NCBI GenBank assembly: GCA_001829625.1
Contig: MIBW01000015.1
Coordinates: forward strand, 1 to 37,449
Length of the DNA stretch: 37,449 nucleotides
Direction: 5' to 3'
DNA from: Sulfurimonas sp. GWF2_37_8
GTDB lineage: Bacteria; Campylobacterota; Campylobacteria; Campylobacterales; Sulfurimonadaceae
In this document: one piece after another, positions 20,392 through 30,357 of the stretch
Layout: the number at the start of each line of letters is the position of its first letter
Numbering within the stretch: position 1 is the stretch's first letter
Notes under the pieces: model-generated
Seen by the model: only the letters and a program-made list of their open reading frames with translations
Told to the model about the DNA's origin: nothing
Database searches by the model: none
Made by a program: the position numbers and the translations under genes

Positions 20392-21318
20392 ATGATAAAA
20401 TTACTCTTTCTCTCTTATGTTTTTGTTTTCACTCTCTTTGCGGATGAGCCCATTGTTCCTATTCCTCTAGATGAACCGATTGATATACCAAAAGCCAAAC
20501 TCGGGAAAGAACTTTTTTTTGATACCCTGCTCTCTCGTGACAACTCTATAGCCTGTGTCAGTTGCCATGATATTTATAACGGTGGCGCTGATAATCGTGT
20601 TGTTTCGATAGGCTTCAATGGTGCAAAAGGCAATATTCACGCGCTTACCGTTCTAAACGCAAGATACAACTTCAAACAGTTTTGGAACGGACGTGTCAAC
20701 ACTCTTGTAGAACAAGCGACAGGACCTTTGAGTGATCCAACTGAGCATAATATGGATCCAAGAAAAATACAAGAACGGGTAAACTTATCAAAAAAATACA
20801 AAAAAATGTTCAAAGAAGCCTATGGAACTTACACTATCACTTACGAACTTATTTTAGATGCTATTGTCGCGTTTGAAAACGCACTCACAACACCAAACGC
20901 AAAGTTTGACAAATATCTGCGTGGTGAGATAAAACTCACACAAGATGAACAAGAAGGCTACACTCTTTTTAAACAATATGGCTGTATCACCTGCCATAAT
21001 GGTATCAATGTCGGAGGAAACTCTTTTCAAAAAATGGGTACATTTGTCGAATACAATGCAACTGCAACTTTTCCCGATAGATCGGACGTAACCCACAATA
21101 AGGAAGATATCAATGTCTTCAAAGTACCGACACTCAGAAATATAGCCAAAACCGCTCCATACTTTCATGATGCAAGCGCTCAAACGCTCAAGGAAGCACT
21201 CACAATTATGTCCAAACACAATCTAGGCATAGAACTCTCCAGCCAAGAGAGCGACAAAATCATACTCTTTTTAGAAACACTCAGCGGTGACATGCCAAAA
21301 ATATTGGATACATTTTGA
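20392..21318 (+). CDS. Di-haem cytochrome c peroxidase (CcpA/MauG family), secreted
   Basis: Signal peptide; two CxxCH motifs (ACVSCHD, GCITCHN); GKELFFDTLLSRDNSIACVSCH; FKVPTLRNIAKTAPYFHD. Confidence 0.92.
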   Translation: MIKLLFLSYVFVFTLFADEPIVPIPLDEPIDIPKAKLGKELFFDTLLSRDNSIACVSCHDIYNGGADNRVVSIGFNGAKGNIHALTVLNARYNFKQFWNGRVNTLVEQATGPLSDPTEHNMDPRKIQERVNLSKKYKKMFKEAYGTYTITYELILDAIVAFENALTTPNAKFDKYLRGEIKLTQDEQEGYTLFKQYGCITCHNGINVGGNSFQKMGTFVEYNATATFPDRSDVTHNKEDINVFKVPTLRNIAKTAPYFHDASAQTLKEALTIMSKHNLGIELSSQESDKIILFLETLSGDMPKILDTF

Positions 21319-23423
21319 AACTTAGAAGAATTATCTATTTTGTTCTTGTTGTAGGTGTTTTATCTTCTTTTGCTATGGTCTATTTTTATACCAAACAAAA
21401 AGCCTTTAGTGAAAACTACAAACAGTTTTTAAGTAGTATGTACTATCTTGAAAACGCAGAAGAGACACTCAACTATCTCATCTTACAAAACGCCATCTAC
21501 ATCTATCATAACCATGATGCCATTGCCCAAAAACAACAAGAGATAAATGATACTTTTCAAACATTACAAACATCAAAAATATTACTAGATGCACATTATA
21601 AAACTATTAATCTCTCTTTGGAAAAATTACAAAGTCAGATCCAAGAAAGCAACACAAAAATAGAAAAATATCTACGATTTAATGCTAGTGTGAAAAACTC
21701 CCTTTTGTTCTTAACACGCCATATCGATAATGCTGCAGAGTCTTTGAAACAAGAGAGCTGCAGCCAAGAGTGTAAAGATATATTTTTAAACGCAAACCTT
21801 ATCTTAAAACACTATAACAATGCAACACGTATGCAAGATCTTGATTATATAAAAGATACAAAACTTATACTCAGTGACACAGCAAAAGAGAAAAAAAATA
21901 TTGATTTCATCCAGAGCTTCAACCTCCATGCAGTATTTTTACAAGAACAATATCCACAATATATCGCTACTACAAAAAATATCTTCAAGAGTCATATAGG
22001 TCTCACACTCCAACAGATAAGAGCCAATTTTACAGCACTTGCACTCAGTGATTTTAAAGCGCTCAATGCTTTTAGCATCATTCTTTTTTCAATTCTTATT
22101 CTCTTTTTGACAACTATATCTTTTTTGTTTCTTATCTATATGCGAGAAAATAAAAAACTTTTAGAGACGAAAGAGTCCCTTGAATACTCTTTAGTCTATG
22201 ACCAGCTTACAGAACTTTACAACCGAACTTCACTAGAAAAAAAACTCCAAACGATAGAACACCCGCATATTATGCTTATCAATATTGATAGTTTCAAAAA
22301 CATCAATGATATTTACGGAAATAGTATCGGAAATGCGCTCTTGAGAAAAATTGCAAGATTGTTGGAAAATAAACTCTCTCACATAGAGAATCTTAAGATT
22401 TATCGACTAGGTGCTGATGAGTTTGGTGTTTTATTTACAAATGTGCTCAGTTCAAAAGTTCTCAACATTGCACATATACTTGAAAAAGATATCGCTTCTC
22501 ATAGCTTTATCTTTGGAGATTTGGAAATTCACATCACGGTCTCTATCGCCAGTAACCACATCGAACCCATTCTTGAAAACGCAGATCTTGCACTCAAACG
22601 CATCAAAAAAGATCCAACAAAAAGAGTAATCGAATACAAAGAAAGTCTCAATCTTAAAAAAAGTGTTCAAGAAAATTTACAAATGCTCGAAACAATCAAA
22701 ATGGCTCTTCTTGATGATAGGATTCTTCCTTTTTTTCAACCTATAGTCAATCTCAAAACACTCAAAATAGAAAAATACGAAGCACTTGTTCGACTACAAC
22801 TTACAAATGGAAGATATCTGACTCCTTATAAATTTCTCGATACTGCCAGAAAAAGCTCTCTTTATGAAGAAATCACGAGAATCATGTTTGAAAAAAGTAT
22901 GCGGATTGCCAAAGAATACCCACAATACCGATTTTCTATCAATCTTGCTATGCGAGACATTTTAAATGATGCGCTTACTAAAAATATATTTCAGATATTT
23001 GCCCAGGAGAAAGAAGTAGCATCAAGAATAGATATAGAACTTCTCGAATCAGAAGATCTTCACGATATAGAATTAGTACAAGCCTTTATAGACAAACTTC
23101 ATAGCTTTGGTTCAAAAATTTTGATTGATGACTTTGGCAGTGGTTATTCCAATTTTGCATACTTTGCACATTTAGATATTGACACCATAAAAATAGATGG
23201 CTCAATCATCAGTGAAATTGCTATAAATGATAAAAAAATGCATATGCTACGTAGCATTCATAACTTTTCACACGGTATGGATATCGTAAATATTGCGGAA
23301 TTTGTAGAAACGCAAGAAACTGCTATGTTACTCAGAGAAGTGGGCATTGCGTATGGGCAGGGATATTATTTTGGGCATCCTCTGCCTGCGCCACTAGAGC
23401 AAGACGAAATTATATTCTCGTAG
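21315..23423 (+). CDS. Membrane GGDEF-EAL domain protein (degenerate GADEF)
   Basis: YDQLTELYNRTSLEKKL, RLGADEFGVLF, YEALVRLQ, IDDFGSGYSNFAYF, TMs at both sides of a periplasmic region. Confidence 0.92.
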   Translation: MKLRRIIYFVLVVGVLSSFAMVYFYTKQKAFSENYKQFLSSMYYLENAEETLNYLILQNAIYIYHNHDAIAQKQQEINDTFQTLQTSKILLDAHYKTINLSLEKLQSQIQESNTKIEKYLRFNASVKNSLLFLTRHIDNAAESLKQESCSQECKDIFLNANLILKHYNNATRMQDLDYIKDTKLILSDTAKEKKNIDFIQSFNLHAVFLQEQYPQYIATTKNIFKSHIGLTLQQIRANFTALALSDFKALNAFSIILFSILILFLTTISFLFLIYMRENKKLLETKESLEYSLVYDQLTELYNRTSLEKKLQTIEHPHIMLINIDSFKNINDIYGNSIGNALLRKIARLLENKLSHIENLKIYRLGADEFGVLFTNVLSSKVLNIAHILEKDIASHSFIFGDLEIHITVSIASNHIEPILENADLALKRIKKDPTKRVIEYKESLNLKKSVQENLQMLETIKMALLDDRILPFFQPIVNLKTLKIEKYEALVRLQLTNGRYLTPYKFLDTARKSSLYEEITRIMFEKSMRIAKEYPQYRFSINLAMRDILNDALTKNIFQIFAQEKEVASRIDIELLESEDLHDIELVQAFIDKLHSFGSKILIDDFGSGYSNFAYFAHLDIDTIKIDGSIISEIAINDKKMHMLRSIHNFSHGMDIVNIAEFVETQETAMLLREVGIAYGQGYYFGHPLPAPLEQDEIIFS

Positions 23424-24684
23424 CAAGCTCTTTTTTATAGGCATCAAAATCAAAATTTTGAAGGGTCGAAGCACCACTTTGTATCGCCGCAAGAGCAACT
23501 GCACTTGATATCTCTACGACAAGCCTTTTATCAAAAGGTTTTGGAATAATATACTCTTTTCCAAAAACTATCTTTTTTCCATAGAGCTCATGGAGATACT
23601 CTGGAACCTCTTTTTTAGCCAGTTCTGCCAAAGCTTTTGCCGCTGCTATCTTCATCTCTATATTAATCTTTGTAGCGCGTACATCCATTGCACCTCTGAA
23701 GATAAATGGAAAACCAAGGACATTGTTTACCTGATTGTCAAAATCACTTCTTCCAGTTGCTATAAGCGCATCTGGGCGTGCTGCTCTCACATCATCAGGA
23801 AAAATCTCAGGCGTTGGGTTGGCTAGGGTAAAGATGATTGGCTCAGGAGCCATGCGTTTGATATCCTCTACAGTAAAAGAACCGGGTTGAGACAAACCAA
23901 CCGCAACATCAGCAGAGTCAAAAACTTCTGAGTGAGTCATATAGTGTGCGGCACTAAATTCACGTTTAAAATCATTTAAGTCACTGCGTCCATGATGCAC
24001 AAGCCCTTTTGAATCTAACATATAAATCTCTTTAACGCCAAGATATCTATAAAGTCTAGCGCATGAGATAGCCGCCGCTCCAGCTCCAATAACTACAATC
24101 TTTAGCTCATCAAGACGACGATGCGTAATTTCACAAGCATTGATAATCGCAGCTGCAGAAATAACTGCCGTGCCGTGTTGATCATCATGCATCACGGGAA
24201 TTTTAAGTTCAGCTACCAGACGTCTCTCTATCTCAAAACACTCTGGAGCTTTGATATCTTCAAGATTTATGCCACCAAAAGTAGGAGCAATTGCCGTCAC
24301 AACTGAACAAAATCTATCAATACTGAGCGTATCTACTTCGATGTCAAAACTATCAAGTCCCGCAAACTTTTTAAATAAAACACCCTTGCCTTCCATAACA
24401 GGTTTTGAAGCAAGTGGACCAATGTTACCAAGTCCCAAAACGGCCGTTCCATTGGATATAACGGCTACTAGGTTGCCTTTTGATGTATATTTGTAAGCAT
24501 TTTCAGGATTTTTTTGTATTTCAAGACATGGAACAGCTACGCCAGGAGTATATGCAAGCGCCAAATCTTTTTGCGTATCTACCTTTTTTGTAGTCTCTAC
24601 AGAAATTTTTCCAGGCTGAGGATACTGATGATAATCGAGCGCCTCTTGATCTTTTTTTGAGTGTTTTGGCATTATTATCTCCAA
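23410..24684 (-). CDS. Malic enzyme (malate dehydrogenase, oxaloacetate-decarboxylating)
   Basis: DLALAYTPGVAVPCLEI, VISNGTAVLGLGNIGPLASKPVMEGKGVLFKKFAG, HDDQHGTAVI. Confidence 0.95.
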   Translation of the reverse strand: MEIIMPKHSKKDQEALDYHQYPQPGKISVETTKKVDTQKDLALAYTPGVAVPCLEIQKNPENAYKYTSKGNLVAVISNGTAVLGLGNIGPLASKPVMEGKGVLFKKFAGLDSFDIEVDTLSIDRFCSVVTAIAPTFGGINLEDIKAPECFEIERRLVAELKIPVMHDDQHGTAVISAAAIINACEITHRRLDELKIVVIGAGAAAISCARLYRYLGVKEIYMLDSKGLVHHGRSDLNDFKREFSAAHYMTHSEVFDSADVAVGLSQPGSFTVEDIKRMAPEPIIFTLANPTPEIFPDDVRAARPDALIATGRSDFDNQVNNVLGFPFIFRGAMDVRATKINIEMKIAAAKALAELAKKEVPEYLHELYGKKIVFGKEYIIPKPFDKRLVVEISSAVALAAIQSGASTLQNFDFDAYKKELATRI

Positions 24685-24799
24685 TGTAGCTTTTTAATTA
24701 TTATAGCTAAAAGAAGAGATATAGAGTGAATTTTTGATTTGAGAATTGGGGGAACTGGATTTTAAAATTTGCTAACCAAAGTGATTTTTTTACTGTTAA

Positions 24800-24884
24800 T
24801 GGTGCGGATGAGAGGACTTGAACCTCCACACCTTACGGCACCAGATCCTAAGTCTGGCGTGTATACCAATTTCACCACATCCGC
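24800..24884 (-). tRNA. tRNA-Leu(TAG), CCA encoded
   Basis: Minus strand GCGGATGTGGTGAAATTGG...CCAGA-CTTAGGA-TCTGG...GGTTCAAGTCC...CATCCGCACCA. Confidence 0.93.
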
Positions 24885-24933
24885 ATGTAGATAAGTGTTT
24901 ATTGTCTCTTCAGACTTTGATACTGTTTTATAG

Positions 24934-25010
<77 letters not shown>

Positions 25011-25024
25011 ATTTTCAGTCAATA

Positions 25025-25101
25025 TGGTACGCCCGATAGGATTCGAACCTATAACCCTCGGAGCCGAAATCCGAAACTCTATCCAGTTGAGCCACGAACG
25101 C
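25025..25101 (-). tRNA. tRNA-Arg(TCG), CCA encoded
   Basis: GCGTTCGTGGCTCAACTGGATAGAGTT TCGGA-TTTCGGC-TCCGA ... GGTTCGAATCC...ACCA. Confidence 0.9.
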
Positions 25102-25142
25102 TACTATATTTGTTAATATCAATTTTTTATATTTTAAATCTA

Positions 25143-25220
25143 TGGGGTGGGATGCGGGGCTCGAACCCGTGACCCCCGGCACCACAAACCAGTGCTCTAA
25201 CCAACTGAGCTAATCCCACC
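25143..25220 (-). tRNA. tRNA-His(GTG), CCA encoded
   Basis: GGTGGGATTAGCTCAGTTGGTTAGAGCA CTGGT-TTGTGGT-GCCGG ... GGGTTCGAGCCC; extra 5' G paired to C73. Confidence 0.93.
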
Positions 25221-25253
25221 ATACTAAAATAGAAAAGTTGTAAAATTTAAAAG

Positions 25254-25331
25254 TGGTCGGGGTGAAAGGACTCGAACCTTCGGCCCCCTGGTCCCAAACC
25301 AGGTACTCTAACCATACTGAGCTACACCCCG
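25254..25331 (-). tRNA. tRNA-Pro(TGG), CCA encoded
   Basis: CGGGGTGTAGCTCAGTATGGTTAGAGTA CCTGG-TTTGGGA-CCAGG ... GGTTCGAGTCC...CACCCCGACCA. Confidence 0.93.
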
Positions 25332-25474
25332 ACCTTCACATTAAAGCAGTTGTTATGCTGATTAATGAGGCGAAATTATAGTCAATTAGATTTAAAATGT
25401 CAATAGCTTTTCAAGAAATGTTCTCTATATCTTGAAATTTTAGTATAATAACCCCTATCAAGGGGAGTTTACGC

Positions 25475-26812
25475 ATGAAAATAGCAAGATTTAGTAGGGT
25501 GGGATTTATTTTGGCAGCTGCTGGCAGTGCCGTAGGACTTGGAAATATCTGGAAATTTCCTTATATCACTGGAGAGTATGGTGGTGGTGCTTTTGTATTT
25601 GTTTATTTATTAACGGTGTTGCTTATAGGATTTTCTATAATGATAGCAGAGATGTTGATTGGTTATATTGGTAGAAAAGATGCGGTAAGTTCTTTTGAAA
25701 ATATAGCACCAACACATAAACATTTATGGAAATATGGCGGTTTTCAAAGTTTAGCTGGACTATTTGTTATGATATTTTACTCTGTTGTAATCGGCTGGAT
25801 TTTTCATTATATAGTGACTTCACTCTCTTCGCTTCCCTCTTCTGTACAAGAAGCTGAGACGACCTTCAACGCCATGATTCATACAGATATAGCAACACAA
25901 CTTTTTTACCACTCACTTGCGTTTATTTGGATTACCTATGTTTTGACAAAGGGTATCAAAGGCGGTATAGAAAAAATGAATATGTTTCTTATGCCTGCGC
26001 TCATGATAATACTTGCCGGGATGTTTATCTACGCTCTTTCTCTTGATGCATTTCCAAAAGCAGTAAATTTTATGTTTGCTGCGGATTGGTCAAAAATCAA
26101 CTCTGAGGCTTTTGTCGTTGCAGTTGGGCATGCATTTTTCACTCTCTCTTTGGGTATGGGTGCCATCATGACTTATGCCGCATCCATGGAAAAAAACTCC
26201 AATATTGTAAAGGCTGCATTTTGGGTTGTTTTTTTAGACACCATTATTGCCATAGTTGCAGGACTCATGCTTTTTACATTTTTGTACCAATACGGTGCAG
26301 GACCCGCAAAAGGTCCTGGACTTGTTTTTATCTCTCTCCCTGCTGCGTTTTATGAGATGGGAATTTTAGGTAATATTTTTGCAGTTTTATTTTTCATAGC
26401 ACTTGCGTTTGCAGGTCTCACTTCTTCTGTCTCTTTGGTTGAACCGATGGTACAGTATTTTATCGATAGATTTAGCTGGAGCAGGTTCAAGTCCTCTATC
26501 CTCATGGGACTTTTCTTTTATCTCATCGGTATCATCGCCCTACTTTCAAACATAGATGGTTATCAAGAACTTCTAACATGGGGCGATAAAAATTTCTTTG
26601 ACTGGGTGGACTATGTCACATCTGCTATCATGCTCCCTATTGGTGGACTTATCATGGCTGTATTTGTAGGTTTTATTTTAGATAAACGTAAAGTAGAATC
26701 TCTCATGAAGCCACAACTAGGCTTTGCGTTTGAGACTTGGTATTTCTCTTTGCGTTATATTACCCCGATAGCTATGTTTGTGGTCATGCTCAATCTTATA
26801 GGTATTTTTTAA
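25475..26812 (+). CDS. Sodium:neurotransmitter symporter (NSS) family transporter
   Basis: FSRVGFILAAAGSAVGLGNIWKFPYITGEYGGGAFVFVYL; multi-TM; FFTLSLGMGAIMTYAA. Confidence 0.93.
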   Translation: MKIARFSRVGFILAAAGSAVGLGNIWKFPYITGEYGGGAFVFVYLLTVLLIGFSIMIAEMLIGYIGRKDAVSSFENIAPTHKHLWKYGGFQSLAGLFVMIFYSVVIGWIFHYIVTSLSSLPSSVQEAETTFNAMIHTDIATQLFYHSLAFIWITYVLTKGIKGGIEKMNMFLMPALMIILAGMFIYALSLDAFPKAVNFMFAADWSKINSEAFVVAVGHAFFTLSLGMGAIMTYAASMEKNSNIVKAAFWVVFLDTIIAIVAGLMLFTFLYQYGAGPAKGPGLVFISLPAAFYEMGILGNIFAVLFFIALAFAGLTSSVSLVEPMVQYFIDRFSWSRFKSSILMGLFFYLIGIIALLSNIDGYQELLTWGDKNFFDWVDYVTSAIMLPIGGLIMAVFVGFILDKRKVESLMKPQLGFAFETWYFSLRYITPIAMFVVMLNLIGIF

Positions 26813-26813
26813 G

Positions 26814-27089
26814 ATGTATGCCGTAGAAAAGGAGTGTAAAAAATTACTCTTACAAGAAAACATCGATGCGGATTCTGAGATAGACTTTGATGTAAATGGC
26901 ACAATACATACACTGAGTTACGTCTATATTATAGAAACTTTTATGCAAGCATCAGAAGAGTCGCAGCTTGTTTTTATAGTGGCTTTGCGAAAGGCTATAG
27001 AAGCAGACAAGATAGGAGTGGAAAAGTTTTTTCAAGGAATGGGGCAACTTCTGCTCATGACGCATTTGTCTGAAAAATTGGAAGTTTAG
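26814..27089 (+). CDS. Conserved hypothetical small protein
   Basis: 91-aa ORF immediately downstream of the transporter on the same strand. Confidence 0.6.
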   Translation: MYAVEKECKKLLLQENIDADSEIDFDVNGTIHTLSYVYIIETFMQASEESQLVFIVALRKAIEADKIGVEKFFQGMGQLLLMTHLSEKLEV

Positions 27090-27161
27090 TACAAAAAAGA
27101 TATAAATAATCATAAGAAACTTCAATCAACCCACTTTAGTAGCCATAGTGGCTTCAGCGAA

Positions 27162-27187
27162 GCATAAAGGAATTACTTCCTTTATGC
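27162..27187. terminator. Hairpin GCATAAAGGAA-ttac-TTCCTTTATGC between convergent genes
   Basis: 11-bp perfect stem, convergent gene ends on both sides. Confidence 0.65.
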
Positions 27188-27194
27188 ATTTAAA

Positions 27195-27974
27195 TTAAAA
27201 CTGTATCATCCCATCTATCGGGCTTGATGCCGTTGCGTAAGGACGTTTAGGGATACGACCACTTAGGTAACTCATGCGCCCTGCAATAACTGCGTGTTTC
27301 ATCGCTTCGGCCATAATCATAGGATTTTGCGCTTGAGCGATAGCAGTATTTGTAAGAACTCCCGCAGCTCCAAGCTCCATAGCATACGCTGCGTCACTGG
27401 CACAACCTATCCCTGCATCAACTATCACAGGAACGCTCACCGCTTCTCGAATAAATACGATATTGTAGGGATTTTGGATGCCAAGACCACTTCCTATTGG
27501 TGCAGCAAGTGGCATGATTGCATGTGCACCAGCGTCTTCAAGTCTTTTTGCCATAATCGGATCATCCGAAGTGTATGCCATGATAGTAAAGCTATCTGCT
27601 GCAAGTATCTTACACGCTTTTATAGTCTCCAAAACATCTGGATAAAGAGTCTTTAGCGTATCTCCGATAACTTCGAGTTTGATAAGGTCAATCCCCGTAG
27701 CTTCACGCATAAGTCTAAAAGTCGTAATAGCTTCTTCAGCAGTCACACACCCTGCAGAGTTAGGTAAAAACTTTACATTTGTCCCTTTAAACGTATCTCG
27801 AAGATTCTCTTTATCGGGGTCTGTGATGTTTAGACGGCGTACCGCAACGGTTATCAGTTCACTTCCACTCGCCAAAGTTGCCGCTTTTGTTGTTTCAAAA
27901 TCTTTATATTTTCCACTACCTACTATCAGGCGGCTTCCTAGCTCATATTTTCCGATTTTTAATATATTATCCAT
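27195..27974 (-). CDS. thiG: Thiazole synthase
   Basis: [62 protein letters not shown]. Confidence 0.96.
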   Translation of the reverse strand: MDNILKIGKYELGSRLIVGSGKYKDFETTKAATLASGSELITVAVRRLNITDPDKENLRDTFKGTNVKFLPNSAGCVTAEEAITTFRLMREATGIDLIKLEVIGDTLKTLYPDVLETIKACKILAADSFTIMAYTSDDPIMAKRLEDAGAHAIMPLAAPIGSGLGIQNPYNIVFIREAVSVPVIVDAGIGCASDAAYAMELGAAGVLTNTAIAQAQNPMIMAEAMKHAVIAGRMSYLSGRIPKRPYATASSPIDGMIQF

Positions 27975-28092
27975 ATTTTTTATTCCTTATTTAAGTGATA
28001 TTTTATTTTCTCTCACATCCAAAAGATGTGAGTAGCTTTGAGGTGTATAGCATCAGTTTTATAACATAAGCATTCTACAACTAAGCTTACTT

Positions 28093-29493
28093 TTAGAGCC
28101 TGCTTATTGAGTCAATCAAATCATAAGGTGTCAGTGAAAAATCATTGCCTTTATATAAAGAAGCAAGTTTCGTATGCGCCAGCGAAGCATTTTTTGCTGC
28201 GTTTAGAGGTTCATATCCTTGTGCTAATAGTGCACCGATAAGACCGCTGAGAACATCTCCGCTTCCTCCTTTGGCAAGCGCTGCAGTTCCATAAGGATTA
28301 ATGAAAAATTGATCTGCTTTGCCTATGACAACATTTGCCCCTTTTAGAAGAAGCGTAATATGTGGAAACTTTTCACAAAAAGCTTCCACATATTCAAAAC
28401 GGTTTTTTTGAAGAGTTGCAACAGTGATGTCTGCAATATTTGTTCTTCGCAGAAGCTCTACAAACTCTTTTGCATGGGGCGTGAGAACTACTTTTTCTCT
28501 CTTGAGAATAGTTGTAAGGATAGGCATAGCAAAGATATCTGCATCTGCTACAACAGGGAGCCAGTTATCTAAAAAACTTTCAAGTTCCACATCACTAAAC
28601 TCATCGCCAAGACCCATTCCAAGTGCTATTGCGCTTGTGTTGGAAGGTAGCTCATGTGAATACATCAGCGAGTGAGGAATATGAAGAAGTTGCTCATTTT
28701 CATATCCAACAAGTGTAACAAGCCCAGCGCCAAAACGCAGTGCGGCACTAGCGCTCATGATACTTGCACCCGCTTTTGAGCCATAAGCAAGAGCCAAATG
28801 TCCATAACTTCCTTTATGTGAATCTTTTTTGATTCTATAAGGAAGCTCCAAATCTTCTTCATCAAGTAAATGCCAATTCGTCTGTGTTTCATAGAGACTG
28901 CGTGCTATACCAAGGTCTAAAACTTTGATCTTACCAACAAACTCTTTGCCTTCATCTAAAAATAAACTCCTCTTCAAAGCGCCCATAGTTAGTGTGACAT
29001 GAGCTACAAAACACGCCTCTGCACATTCACCGTTTGTAAGAACTCCAGAGGGAACATCACAAGCGATTTTAAAAGCTTTTGCGCTATTCATTGCATGAAG
29101 CAAATCCAAGTGCTCATGTGAAAACTCTCCGCTAAACCCCGTGCCCACAAGTGCGTCAACTAAAACATCACAATCACTTACTGCGTTTATACTCTTCACG
29201 CCTATATTTTTCGCGCGCTGCGTTTGAAGTTTTGCCATATTTGAAGAGGGGATTTTTGCATACAAAAGTTGGACATCAAAATCACCGTGAAGCTGTCGTC
29301 CAAGGGCGATGCCATCCGCACCATTGTTGCCACTGCCACAAACGATGAGAACTTTTGCACCAAAAGAAAAATACTCACGGATAAACGCAGCCATACCATT
29401 TGCGGCATGTTCCATGAGTATATCTTCACTCAAACCAAAAGTGTCATAACATCTTTTATCCAGTGTCGCTAGCTCATCAAATATTTTTTGCAT
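28093..29493 (-). CDS. nnrD: Bifunctional NAD(P)H-hydrate epimerase / ADP-dependent NAD(P)H-hydrate dehydratase
   Basis: VCGSGNNGADGIALGRQL (epimerase); KGSYGHLALAYGSKAGASIMSASAALRFGAGLVT, NPYGTAALAKGGSGDVLSGLIGALLAQG (dehydratase). Confidence 0.93.
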   Translation of the reverse strand: MQKIFDELATLDKRCYDTFGLSEDILMEHAANGMAAFIREYFSFGAKVLIVCGSGNNGADGIALGRQLHGDFDVQLLYAKIPSSNMAKLQTQRAKNIGVKSINAVSDCDVLVDALVGTGFSGEFSHEHLDLLHAMNSAKAFKIACDVPSGVLTNGECAEACFVAHVTLTMGALKRSLFLDEGKEFVGKIKVLDLGIARSLYETQTNWHLLDEEDLELPYRIKKDSHKGSYGHLALAYGSKAGASIMSASAALRFGAGLVTLVGYENEQLLHIPHSLMYSHELPSNTSAIALGMGLGDEFSDVELESFLDNWLPVVADADIFAMPILTTILKREKVVLTPHAKEFVELLRRTNIADITVATLQKNRFEYVEAFCEKFPHITLLLKGANVVIGKADQFFINPYGTAALAKGGSGDVLSGLIGALLAQGYEPLNAAKNASLAHTKLASLYKGNDFSLTPYDLIDSISRL

Positions 29494-29505
29494 TTTTAGT
29501 GCTCT

Positions 29506-30246
29506 TTAGCTTTTATACTCATCAACTTTTACCATATTACTTATGATATCGTTAAATAAAAGTGTTCGGTGCGCAGTTCTATACTGATAGAAAAATTTGT
29601 TTTTCTCAAGATTTTTTAGTTGTGAAGTATTGAAATACTCTAAGTTTGAACATTTTCCTATATATAAAAATGTAAAAAGAAGTTTTACATGGTGGCTCTC
29701 AAAAGTCGTATGAGGCTGTGCAAGAAAAGTGAGTCCGTACTTTTTCATATTTAAGAAACCTAACATATATAACAAAAAGTCTTCAAATTTACTATGAAAT
29801 CCATCAAGATTTTTGATATCGTGGAAAAAATAGTAGTAACCATCCAAAAACTCTTGCTTTTGAAGTGTTTTCGTTAATTTACTTTTTACATCTCTTTTGG
29901 TTGCAAAAAAGTTTGGATTGACAGCCATATAAATATGTTTTTTTTCTGCAATGAGATTGTCTAGTTTTTCCTGAAACGCATCACTCTCATCAAACTGAAT
30001 ATAGTTAAAATGTTCATCTTTATATCTAACTTCAATCTCTTCAATTTTTGAATCTGCAAAATCCACATAAAGTGTCGGAACTTCCATATCGATGACGAAA
30101 TTACGTATTTTACACGCAAGATTTGTTTTGCCTGAACCCTCTTCTGCAAGGATAAGCGTATTGTATTGTAATACACGCGGCTCAAGTCTCAACATATTTA
30201 TACTACTCTCATATTTTCCAATTATATCTGTTGTTTTTTTTGTCAT
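29506..30246 (-). CDS. P-loop ATPase of unknown function
   Basis: LILAEEGSGKTNLACKI Walker A. Confidence 0.65.
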   Translation of the reverse strand: MTKKTTDIIGKYESSINMLRLEPRVLQYNTLILAEEGSGKTNLACKIRNFVIDMEVPTLYVDFADSKIEEIEVRYKDEHFNYIQFDESDAFQEKLDNLIAEKKHIYMAVNPNFFATKRDVKSKLTKTLQKQEFLDGYYYFFHDIKNLDGFHSKFEDFLLYMLGFLNMKKYGLTFLAQPHTTFESHHVKLLFTFLYIGKCSNLEYFNTSQLKNLEKNKFFYQYRTAHRTLLFNDIISNMVKVDEYKS

Positions 30247-30357
30247 TTAAATCTTTCCTATTTTGGAGTGACATTATTATAGCAAAAAGAAGTCCAATGC
30301 AAATCCCGATACCATAAACGCAGCTCTTTTATTGTCGAAAAAGGGTATAATCACGCT

